From: Arcobacter aquimarinus | GTDB taxonomy: Bacteria > Campylobacterota > Campylobacteria > Campylobacterales > Arcobacteraceae | Assembly (NCBI RefSeq): GCF_013177635.1 | Contig: NZ_CP030944.1 | Location: 1,054,001-1,118,000, forward strand | DNA: 64,000 nt | Reading direction: 5' to 3' | In this document: in pieces, positions 7,625-15,122 of the stretch | Layout of the letters: each line of letters opens with the position of its first letter | Numbering within the stretch: the first letter of the stretch is position 1 | The notes under the pieces: generated by a model | Told to the model about the DNA's origin: nothing | What the model saw: only the letters and a program-made list of their open reading frames with translations | Database searches by the model: none | Translations under genes and position numbers: made by a program

Positions 7625-8563
7625 CTATTTAATATCTTTTTCTGCTGTTGTTAAAAATACTAATGTTGAAGCTGTCATATGAAGCATATAAGCTACTAAA
7701 TAATTTGGAATAATTGTAGGTTCTGTTCCTTGACCATGTCCACTTAATTTATTTCTGCCAGTTGGAATACTACTTTCTAACATACTTCTCAATGAAGTAA
7801 ATTGTCCCTGCCAAAATAATGGAATTAGGTTATTATCAAAACAAATTTGAATTAAATTTTTTGCTGTATCGCCACTTTTATACTGCCATTTATGTTTATC
7901 ACATATTGATTTCATTGTACTTTCAAATGCTTTTAAACAATCATTTAAAGATTCTTTATTTTTGCCATGTCTATAATGCTCATAAGCACTTAAGAATTCT
8001 TCTTGTGCACCTTTATAATTTTTTTCATTTAAAAGTTTTAAGGCTGGTTTTACCGCTTCTGAATGAAGTAATTCTGAATCAATTCTAATAATTTCATTTT
8101 CTACAAATTGAAATCCAACTCCATGCTCTTTGAAACGATAATTTAACTCATTTATAGCATTTTCAATTAATTCAGATGTATTATGTCTATGTAAATAATT
8201 ATAATCTTTAGTATAAACACTAATAGCTTTAAAACTTAACTCTATAACATCAATTATTTTTTCTATATCTTTTTCATTTAATAAAAAATTTGCTAATTCA
8301 TTTAAATACATTCTATCGCCATATTTATCATGACTTGGTAAATGAAAAAGTCCATATTCTCGACAAAGAGTATCTACAATTAATTTATAAGCTGATTTTA
8401 CACTTTCACGATAGCTATAATAATCATTACTATTGCCTAAAACATCATACCAAATATGTACTATTTGAACTCGTAAGGGATTTGGGACATTGTCATATGT
8501 ATATACATCAGGAATATCGCCTCTTAATTTTTTTTGTCTTTTTGAAAATAAATCAAATATCAT
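7625..8563 (-). CDS. AbiJ-like abortive-infection protein (STM4504/CBY_0614 type)
   Basis: About 312 residues. The N-terminus (IFDLFSKRQKKLRGDIPDVY, then PNPLRVQIVHIWYDVLG) is characteristic of the AbiJ N-terminal domain 4 / STM4504-CBY_0614 family. The second half (residues 185-312, including CLKAFESTMKSICDKH and LRSMLESSIPTGRNKLSGHG) looks like the HEPN-like Abi_C domain. Such proteins are anti-phage abortive-infection candidates, possibly RNA-directed. The ATG at 8563 is preferred over one at 8584 because AAGGAG lies just upstream of it. The gene sits 53 bases downstream of a kinase gene and a type IIG restriction-methylase gene, all on one strand. Confidence 0.75.
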   Translation of the reverse strand: MIFDLFSKRQKKLRGDIPDVYTYDNVPNPLRVQIVHIWYDVLGNSNDYYSYRESVKSAYKLIVDTLCREYGLFHLPSHDKYGDRMYLNELANFLLNEKDIEKIIDVIELSFKAISVYTKDYNYLHRHNTSELIENAINELNYRFKEHGVGFQFVENEIIRIDSELLHSEAVKPALKLLNEKNYKGAQEEFLSAYEHYRHGKNKESLNDCLKAFESTMKSICDKHKWQYKSGDTAKNLIQICFDNNLIPLFWQGQFTSLRSMLESSIPTGRNKLSGHGQGTEPTIIPNYLVAYMLHMTASTLVFLTTAEKDIK

Positions 8564-8616
8564 TCTCGCTCCTTTGTAATTCAATAATATTTTTATATTT
8601 CTTTATTTTTAATTCT

Positions 8617-9741
8617 TTAAAATGGTATTTCTGTATCATCATAATAATCTGAAAAAGATTCAATATTTAAAAATCTTGTTTCTAAATTATATAAAATTAT
8701 ATTTTGTTTTTCTAAAGAACTGAGTTTAAATAAATTTAAAAAATTTTCAAAAATATAAACAGGAAATTGTTTGTTTTTCCTATATTTATAACTTCCTGAT
8801 ATAAAAATACGAAGAATATTTACAGGATTAATATACTCTTCAAGTAAAGTTCTTTTTTGTAGTAACTCCAAATCTTTTATTATTAAATTAGCATTTATAA
8901 TTATCTTTGAACTTTCTTCTCTTGAAGATAAAGCATCAGAAAAATATTTAGCAAATTTTAAATAATTTTGTTTTTCACTATAATCAAATAATTCAATTAT
9001 ATTTTTTTCCTCTTCTTTTATACCTCTTAGTATATTTTGAAAAGAATCTACTCTATTTATTGAATTTAGTTCAATCATTTTATTTAAAATATTATGATAT
9101 TTGAAAGAACAGCCAATATTATTAATTATATTTTTGAATAATCTACCAATAAAAAATATTTCTGTTTGAAAGTTATATGTATTAGTTTTAAAATCATCTG
9201 GTTTTTCACCACCCCACCAATTTAAGCTAATGCTTTTTTCATCATCGTGTATAAATTCTTGTTGTTTACCAAATCCAAAATCAATTATTTTTACATTGTG
9301 ATTATTATCCACCATTATATTTGAAGGTCTAATATCACGATGTAAAATTGAATTTTCTTCTAAATATACGAATCCATCTATTACTTGCTCAAAAATATTA
9401 TTTATATTTTCAGGATATTTTTCAAGATAACAATCTAGTTCTAACCCTTCTATAAATTCCATTACAATATAACCCGTAAAATAATTAGAATATAAGTAAT
9501 AATTAAAAACTCTTACTATATTTTTATGATAGAGAAGATGTAAAAGTTTTATTTCTGTTATAAAATTTTTAAAATATTGTTCCTTTGATACACCATTGAT
9601 TGGCTTATATTTTTTACAAACAAATTCAACATCTAAATCTTCGTCTTTTAGTAAAACAGTTTTTCCTAATGCACCTTGACCTATTTCTTTTAAAAATTTG
9701 AAATCTTTTTGTCGTATAAACTTAATATCATCTTTGTTCAT
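8617..9741 (-). CDS. Hanks-type serine/threonine protein kinase
   Basis: About 374 residues. Kinase motifs are intact: Gly-rich loop GQGALG (21-26), a candidate VAIK lysine in FVCKK (43), a helix-C Glu (63), HRD (134-136) with catalytic Asp136 and Asn141, and DFG (154-156). The usual Lys of HRDxKPxN is Arg (HRDIRPSN). Residues 250-374 are an all-helical tail of unknown function with no membrane segment, so it is a soluble kinase. The start ATG overlaps the stop of the upstream restriction-methylase gene as TGATG, so translation is coupled. That places it within a presumed defence operon; its substrate may be one of the two neighbours or a phage-triggered target. Confidence 0.85.
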   Translation of the reverse strand: MNKDDIKFIRQKDFKFLKEIGQGALGKTVLLKDEDLDVEFVCKKYKPINGVSKEQYFKNFITEIKLLHLLYHKNIVRVFNYYLYSNYFTGYIVMEFIEGLELDCYLEKYPENINNIFEQVIDGFVYLEENSILHRDIRPSNIMVDNNHNVKIIDFGFGKQQEFIHDDEKSISLNWWGGEKPDDFKTNTYNFQTEIFFIGRLFKNIINNIGCSFKYHNILNKMIELNSINRVDSFQNILRGIKEEEKNIIELFDYSEKQNYLKFAKYFSDALSSREESSKIIINANLIIKDLELLQKRTLLEEYINPVNILRIFISGSYKYRKNKQFPVYIFENFLNLFKLSSLEKQNIILYNLETRFLNIESFSDYYDDTEIPF

Positions 9742-12632
9742 CAAATACCCTCAATAATTTTAATTTCATCTTCTGTTAAATCATAAAGTTTATAAACCAT
9801 ATTATCAATTTCTTTTTCATTTGAAATGCAAATATTTTCTAATATTTCAAGTTCTTTTTTTAGTTTGATTTCTCTATCAAAATTATCATTTTTTATAGCT
9901 TCATCAAGTAGAATTTTATAATCTTTAATTTTTTGTTTAGCTTCCAAAATCTCATCTACAAGTTTTATAAATGGTTTTTGTGATTCTTCATCTATTTTTG
10001 GGATTGGAAAAACTTCAACAAAGATTTTTGATAATTGATAACCTTGTCCTACTTGTCTTATAGACTGTTTCATATAATGTAACAAAGATTTAGAATTAAG
10101 AATAGAAATAATATATTTTAGATTATTTCCTTCAATTAAAAAAGCTGTTTTGTCTAAATAATAACCATTCTTGTCATACTCAAAAGCATTTGGATTACTT
10201 GCTATTTCTGGATATATGATTTTATCTTTTTCAAAGCTACTTAAATAAGCACAACTTCTTAGATTATAAGAAGTAATACCTTTATCACTTCTTTTTTCTA
10301 ATTTGTCATAATATTGGTCTAAATGTTCTTTAATAGCTTGATAATTTTCTATATTAACTGGTGGATTATTATGTGAATTGATAAGCCATTTATTTGCGAA
10401 CATTACAGAATATTTTTTAATATCTTTTCCTCTTAAAAGTGGTTTAATAATTTCTAAACTTTTAGAGTCTTTTTTTATTAATTCATTTTTAATATTTTCA
10501 TCTATAATAAATGCTTCATTAAATCCAGTTTTTATTCCATAATTTATCTTTATATCCCACTCTTTTAGAGGAATACCTATTTTTTCTATTTTTTGTTTTA
10601 TTGCTAATTCTTTTGGGTTTGAAAAGCTAAAGCTAGTTTTTGTTAAATCATTTTGTTTCATTTCATAATTATTTATCAAATCAATATCTACCACTTGAAA
10701 AATCGTATTTTCACTTGGAATTTGTTTTTTAAATATTGTTATTGCACTATCAACTGTAGCATCTTCAAAAATTTTTACTCCGTTAAAATCTGCTATTGAT
10801 TCAATGGTTGTATTCTCTAAAATATATTCTCTTAAATTTTCTCCATATTTTGCTCTAAAAAATTTATTAGAACAAATATACCCTTTTAATCCGTTTTCTT
10901 TTAACATTCTAATTCCAAGTTCATAAAAGTAAACATATAAATCTGCTGTTCCATTTGCTACTTCATAAATCTTACTTAATGCTTCTTTTTGTTCTTTGAT
11001 TGCTTCTTGTCTTACATAAGGCGGATTTCCAATAACAACATCAAAACTATTTTCTTCAAATGGCATTTCAAGAAGTGAATTAGCACAAACAATCTTATCA
11101 TTCAAATTAGTCAAAGCTCTACCTTTTTGAGCAGTTCTTAGCCACAAAGATAATCTTGCTATTTCAACAGCATCTTCATTTATATCCACACCATAAAGGT
11201 TATGTTCTAATACGCTTTCTTCTACTGTATAAGAAGAAAACAAATCTCCCATAAGTGCAAGGTCATTTTGTAGTTGTTTATGTTCTTTTATCAAGTATTC
11301 TAAAGCTTGATTTAAAAACGCACCACTTCCACACGCAGGGTCAAGAATTTTTAGATTAAAAAGCCAATCTTTATATGTTTCAAGATTATCTTTTATTTGC
11401 TGTTCTACTTTTGTAAGTTTTTTTGGATTTGTTGGTGCTGTAATATTTGAAAGATTTAGTTCTTCTCTTTTATCAAGGCACATTTTTCCTAGTGTGTTTT
11501 CTACTATATATTTTGTGATATATTCAGGAGTATAAAAAACTCCATCTTTTTTTCTTTTTGATTTTGTTTTATCAAAATTTGTATTTTCTATATTTGCTTG
11601 AAGTTCTTCTAAATCTGTCAAAGATTGTTCAAATATGTGTCCTAGTATATTTACAGATATTTCACTTTCAAAGTTATAGCTACTTAGTTTTTGAGCTTCC
11701 ATATTTAGGTTTTCATCATCTATTTTTAGATTATCAAGTAACTCATCTTTGGCAAATAATCCACCGTTGTATTTTGGAATATTTAGTTTTTCATTTCCTT
11801 CATTTATGGCATTGAAGTAGATTTTGTAGTATTCATACATAGAGTTTCCAAAGACATCTTGGCTGTGTCTTGTGATTATCTCTTTTATAGTGTTTGGTGT
11901 TAAAAGTCCTCTATCTTCTGCAAATAGTATAAATATGATTCTATCGCATAGCTTTTGTGTTAGTCTTAGAAGTGTTGATTTGTCTATGTTTTCATTGTTT
12001 TTTACAATATTTTCAAAAAGATGAGTTCTAAAAGCACTAAAGTCTTTGTATAACTCTTTTGAGATATTTTGCTCAAAGGTTGCTGTTTTTTCTTTTAGTT
12101 TTAGTGGAATATCCTCTTTGATACTTTCAAAAGAGATTAAAAGATGAAGCTTTTTAAACTCTTCATAACTAAGATTAAAAAGAGAAAATTTTTCATAAGC
12201 TGTTTTTTTGTCGATATAAAATCGTAGTTCATCAAAGTTTGAGATGATGATATATTTTGAGTTTGAGTGTGAAGCATGATAGTTGAAAGCTTGTGTTTCT
12301 ATCTTGTCAAGATTTTTTGTATCTTGGGCTTTTAGTTCGATTACTCCTATTACTTTGTTATCTACATATATTACACCATCTGCTTTTTTGCCATCGGTTT
12401 CGTTTTTCTTCTCTCGCTCAAGATTGTAGTTTGAGGGATTTGTCATATCAAGGGTATAACCCAAACAGTTTTCAAAAACATCTTTTAGAAATCCATCTTG
12501 ATATTTTTCTTCTTTTACTGTTTTGATATAATCAACTTTTGCTAAAAACTCTTGAAACTTTGCCCAACGAAGTGCTACTAAACTCTCATCTTGTTTGATA
12601 CTATTTATTACTGATTTTTGAAACATAGACAT
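9741..12632 (-). CDS. Type IIG restriction enzyme / N6-adenine DNA methyltransferase (Eco57I-like)
   Basis: 963 residues. An N-terminal PD-(D/E)xK nuclease is visible, with Asp85 in KADGVIYV and the E-L-K core (Glu99, Lys101) in GVIELKAQD. The central methyltransferase has SAM-binding LDPACGSGAFL (about residue 430) and catalytic NPPY in VIGNPPYVRQ (about 532). The C-terminal part (650-900) is a TaqI-like target-recognition domain. One polypeptide thus both cuts and methylates. The recognition sequence cannot be predicted. It is first in a three-gene minus-strand operon with the kinase (1-base overlap) and the AbiJ-like gene. A ribosome site AAAAGG lies upstream of the ATG. Confidence 0.9.
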   Translation of the reverse strand: MSMFQKSVINSIKQDESLVALRWAKFQEFLAKVDYIKTVKEEKYQDGFLKDVFENCLGYTLDMTNPSNYNLEREKKNETDGKKADGVIYVDNKVIGVIELKAQDTKNLDKIETQAFNYHASHSNSKYIIISNFDELRFYIDKKTAYEKFSLFNLSYEEFKKLHLLISFESIKEDIPLKLKEKTATFEQNISKELYKDFSAFRTHLFENIVKNNENIDKSTLLRLTQKLCDRIIFILFAEDRGLLTPNTIKEIITRHSQDVFGNSMYEYYKIYFNAINEGNEKLNIPKYNGGLFAKDELLDNLKIDDENLNMEAQKLSSYNFESEISVNILGHIFEQSLTDLEELQANIENTNFDKTKSKRKKDGVFYTPEYITKYIVENTLGKMCLDKREELNLSNITAPTNPKKLTKVEQQIKDNLETYKDWLFNLKILDPACGSGAFLNQALEYLIKEHKQLQNDLALMGDLFSSYTVEESVLEHNLYGVDINEDAVEIARLSLWLRTAQKGRALTNLNDKIVCANSLLEMPFEENSFDVVIGNPPYVRQEAIKEQKEALSKIYEVANGTADLYVYFYELGIRMLKENGLKGYICSNKFFRAKYGENLREYILENTTIESIADFNGVKIFEDATVDSAITIFKKQIPSENTIFQVVDIDLINNYEMKQNDLTKTSFSFSNPKELAIKQKIEKIGIPLKEWDIKINYGIKTGFNEAFIIDENIKNELIKKDSKSLEIIKPLLRGKDIKKYSVMFANKWLINSHNNPPVNIENYQAIKEHLDQYYDKLEKRSDKGITSYNLRSCAYLSSFEKDKIIYPEIASNPNAFEYDKNGYYLDKTAFLIEGNNLKYIISILNSKSLLHYMKQSIRQVGQGYQLSKIFVEVFPIPKIDEESQKPFIKLVDEILEAKQKIKDYKILLDEAIKNDNFDREIKLKKELEILENICISNEKEIDNMVYKLYDLTEDEIKIIEGI

Positions 12633-12696
12633 AAAAATAAAACCTTTTGTAATTTTAAAATAATTATTTTATCCAAATGAGATAAAAACAACTTGA

Positions 12697-12724
12697 TTGA
12701 ATTTAAAATTTTTTTAGCTATAAT
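12697..12724 (+). promoter_or_regulatory. Sigma-70-type promoter for the gene at 12759
   Basis: A -35-like TTGAAT (12697-12702), a 16-base spacer and a consensus -10 TATAAT (12719-12724). The spacing to the TTG start at 12759 is appropriate. Confidence 0.55.
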
Positions 12725-12758
12725 CAAAACCATTTAGAAAACTTAAGAAGAAGAAACC

Positions 12759-13889
12759 TTGCAATTTACAATAACAGACAAAATAAAAAACCTAGAAATA
12801 GATGACATAAAAGAGAATCTTTTTCATTACTCATACGACAATAAAAGTTTAAAAGCCTTAGTTAAAAATAACACATCAACAGAAGATATTTCATATATTT
12901 CAGCTTATAGTAGCTTCAAAGGTGAAATTTATGAAAATATAATATATGAGTTATTATTAGAGTATGCACTAAGTCAAGATGAGATTACAAAGTTTGTGTT
13001 AAAAGGACCATATCAAGATAAAGAGAATCTTTTTATAAAAAGTGGACTTTTAATAGATAGTAGTTCTCAAATAGTATATAAATCAGCATATAAAGATATT
13101 AGCGAATTTGATGCTTTGTTTTTTACAAAAGATAGCGTATATTTTGTGGAGATGAGCACTTCAAAAAAAACAGCTAGTTTAAATAAAAGATTGGTAAAAA
13201 AATGTGCTTTATTGAAGATGATTTTTCCAACACTAAAAATAAAAGCTTTGATAGTTGTAACAGCTGGTTCTACAGGTCTTAGAAATTTTCCAGAGTATGC
13301 GACTATTTGGACTACAAAAGATTTAGAAGATGAAGAGTTAATAGAAAAGATAATTTTTGCAAAAAAAGTAAAAAATGACATCCAAACTCTAAAAGCTCCA
13401 GAAAATAAAAAATATATTGAAGCTTGTAAAATAAAATATAAAAAGTTTCAGTATTTTCCAACCTTAGAGTGGATTTTAAATACTTCAAGACAAAATCCAA
13501 AGTTTGCAGTTGATTTGAAATTTTTCTCATCTGTTAAGCTTGGATTATTTTTTGATATTTACACAAAGTTATATATAGGATATATAAATACAGAAGAGTT
13601 TTTAGAGTTATATAGTGAGTTTAATCTAAAAGTTAAAACAAATAGAATCATAGTAACAATAGAAAAAGTAAATCAAACAGAGCTAGATATAGTTTATTAT
13701 GTAAAAGAGACAAATGGAAAACTAAAAAGAGTAAGACTTGAAGAGGATAATATATCTATAAAAGATAAAGAATTAGATGGATTTACAAATGCTGAAGTAA
13801 GATTTTTTATGAAAGTTTTAGAAGAGAAACACCATTTAAAAGTAGAAAATATAAAACATATACAAAAAAACATCTCACTAATCAAATAA
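12759..13889 (+). CDS. Hypothetical protein with a possible PD-(D/E)xK-like core
   Basis: 376 residues, not recognised. It starts at TTG behind AAGAAGAAG. Residues 110-175 contain ISEFDALFF, then VYFVEMSTSKK, then strand-like KIKALIVVTAG. The order Asp ... Glu-x-(S/T) followed by Lys and a hydrophobic strand is what degenerate PD-(D/E)xK nuclease folds show, but this is pattern reading only. The C-terminal 100 residues are rich in Lys and Glu, with no membrane segment or signal. It borders the defence island on the opposite strand and precedes the CNNM transporter. It may be core rather than accessory. Confidence 0.75.
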   Translation: MQFTITDKIKNLEIDDIKENLFHYSYDNKSLKALVKNNTSTEDISYISAYSSFKGEIYENIIYELLLEYALSQDEITKFVLKGPYQDKENLFIKSGLLIDSSSQIVYKSAYKDISEFDALFFTKDSVYFVEMSTSKKTASLNKRLVKKCALLKMIFPTLKIKALIVVTAGSTGLRNFPEYATIWTTKDLEDEELIEKIIFAKKVKNDIQTLKAPENKKYIEACKIKYKKFQYFPTLEWILNTSRQNPKFAVDLKFFSSVKLGLFFDIYTKLYIGYINTEEFLELYSEFNLKVKTNRIIVTIEKVNQTELDIVYYVKETNGKLKRVRLEEDNISIKDKELDGFTNAEVRFFMKVLEEKHHLKVENIKHIQKNISLIK

Positions 13890-13900
13890 TATGGTATAAT
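13889..13900 (+). promoter_or_regulatory. Extended -10 promoter for the leader peptide and CNNM gene
   Basis: ATATGGTATAAT contains a TATAAT box at 13895-13900 preceded by TGG. It overlaps the stop of the previous gene and lies about 35 bases upstream of the leader ORF. Confidence 0.6.
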
Positions 13901-13934
13901 TCGCCTCAAAAAATTTAAAAAGGATTAAAGAAAA

Positions 13935-14000
13935 ATGAATTCGACCGACTCCTATTATAGGCGTACCTTAAATATTACTTTTATGGGGTGTAAAAAATGA
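13935..14000 (+). CDS. Candidate leader peptide (21 aa) overlapping the CNNM start
   Basis: An ATG at 13935 behind AAGGATTAAAG opens a 21-codon frame (MNSTDSYYRRTLN, then ITFMGCKK). Its TGA overlaps the ATG of the next gene as ATGA. The ribosome site of the transporter (GGGG) lies inside the leader ORF, so the transporter is probably translated by coupling. A small hairpin (13948-13964, CCTA/TAGG core) lies within the ORF. Leader peptides of this kind control Mg2+ transporters in other bacteria. No direct homolog is recognised here. Confidence 0.5.
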   Translation: MNSTDSYYRRTLNITFMGCKK

Positions 14001-15082
14001 CCCTTCTAATCACTTATCTATCTATCGCGTTGTTTGTTTCTTTTATGTGTTCTGTTCTTGAAGCTGTTTTACTTTCTAGTACTTCTTCTTATATAGAAAC
14101 ATTATCAAAAGATGGTAATTCTAAAACTGCTAAAAAATTAAAAGATTTAAAAGCAAATATTGATAAACCAATATCTTCTATCTTAATACTTAATACTTTT
14201 GCTCATACTATGGGAGCAGCTGGTGTTGGAGCTCAAGCACAACTTTTATTTGGTAATGAGTGGCAGACATTGATTGCATTTGTTTTAACTTTATTGATTC
14301 TTTATGTTTCAGAAATTATTCCAAAAACAATAGGTGCTATTTATTGGAAAAATCTTTTAGTTCCAGCTGCTTATATCATATTTTTTATGATTAAAGTTAC
14401 TTATCCTTTGGTTTGGTTTTCAAGCCTTATTACCAACTATATTTCAAGAGGTAAAAAAGATGAAATCAATTTTTCAAGAGATGAGATTATGGCTGTTGTA
14501 TCTATGGGGGAAAAAGAGGGTTCTATTCACTCAAAAGAGAGTGTTTTAATAGAAAATCTTTTCAAATTAAAAAACATAAAAACAAAAGAGATTATGACAC
14601 CAAGAAGTGTAGTGTTTGCTCTAAAATCAGACATTACAGTTGAAGAAGCTATTGAAGATGATAAGATGTATATTCATTCAAGAATACCAATTTATAGTGA
14701 ATCAATAGATGATATTATAGGAATAGTATTTAATCAAACTATTTTAGAAGAGAGTGTTGAAGAAAGAGACCACACAATTTTAAGAGATATTACGGTTCCT
14801 GTTCATAAGATTTCAGAAAATGTTCCAGTTTCTGTATTAATAGATTTATTTGTAAAGAGAAAAACTCACTTATTTATAGTTCATGATAACTATGGTCAAA
14901 CAAGTGGAGTTGTAACTTTAGAAGATGCTATTGAGACACTTTTAGGTGTTGAAATAGTTGATGAGATGGATGAAGTTGAAGATATGCAAGCTTTTGCAAA
15001 AGATAAAAGTAAACAATTCCAAGATAAATTATTAGTAGAAAAGAAAAGAATCCAAAAGTTAGATTTGTCTAAACAAATCTAA
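13997..15082 (+). CDS. CNNM/CorC-family transporter (DUF21 plus CBS pair)
   Basis: 361 residues. Residues 1-150 form the DUF21 membrane domain, with the typical SVLEAVLLSSTSSYIETL start and the EIIPKTIGAIYW motif near residue 113. Residues 190-315 are a tandem CBS module (MTPRSVVFAL; RIPIYSESIDDIIG; GVVTLEDAIETLLG). The short C-terminus is charged, and there is no large CorC_HlyC domain at the end. CNNM proteins export Mg2+ or Co2+ or regulate their flux. It begins at an ATG overlapping the leader peptide stop. A second paralogue lies at 20902-21960. It converges on the L,D-transpeptidase gene. Confidence 0.85.
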   Translation: MTLLITYLSIALFVSFMCSVLEAVLLSSTSSYIETLSKDGNSKTAKKLKDLKANIDKPISSILILNTFAHTMGAAGVGAQAQLLFGNEWQTLIAFVLTLLILYVSEIIPKTIGAIYWKNLLVPAAYIIFFMIKVTYPLVWFSSLITNYISRGKKDEINFSRDEIMAVVSMGEKEGSIHSKESVLIENLFKLKNIKTKEIMTPRSVVFALKSDITVEEAIEDDKMYIHSRIPIYSESIDDIIGIVFNQTILEESVEERDHTILRDITVPVHKISENVPVSVLIDLFVKRKTHLFIVHDNYGQTSGVVTLEDAIETLLGVEIVDEMDEVEDMQAFAKDKSKQFQDKLLVEKKRIQKLDLSKQI

Positions 15083-15094
15083 AACTTACAAATC

Positions 15095-15122
15095 AAAAAG
15101 GGTTAAAATAATAACTCTTTTT
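15095..15122. terminator. Bidirectional terminator between CNNM and L,D-transpeptidase genes
   Basis: AAAAAGGGTTA pairs with TAACTCTTTTT (one G-U pair) and includes the transpeptidase stop at 15103. A second 9-bp hairpin (TTAGATTTG/CAAATCTAA, 15059-15082) overlaps the CNNM stop. Confidence 0.7.
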
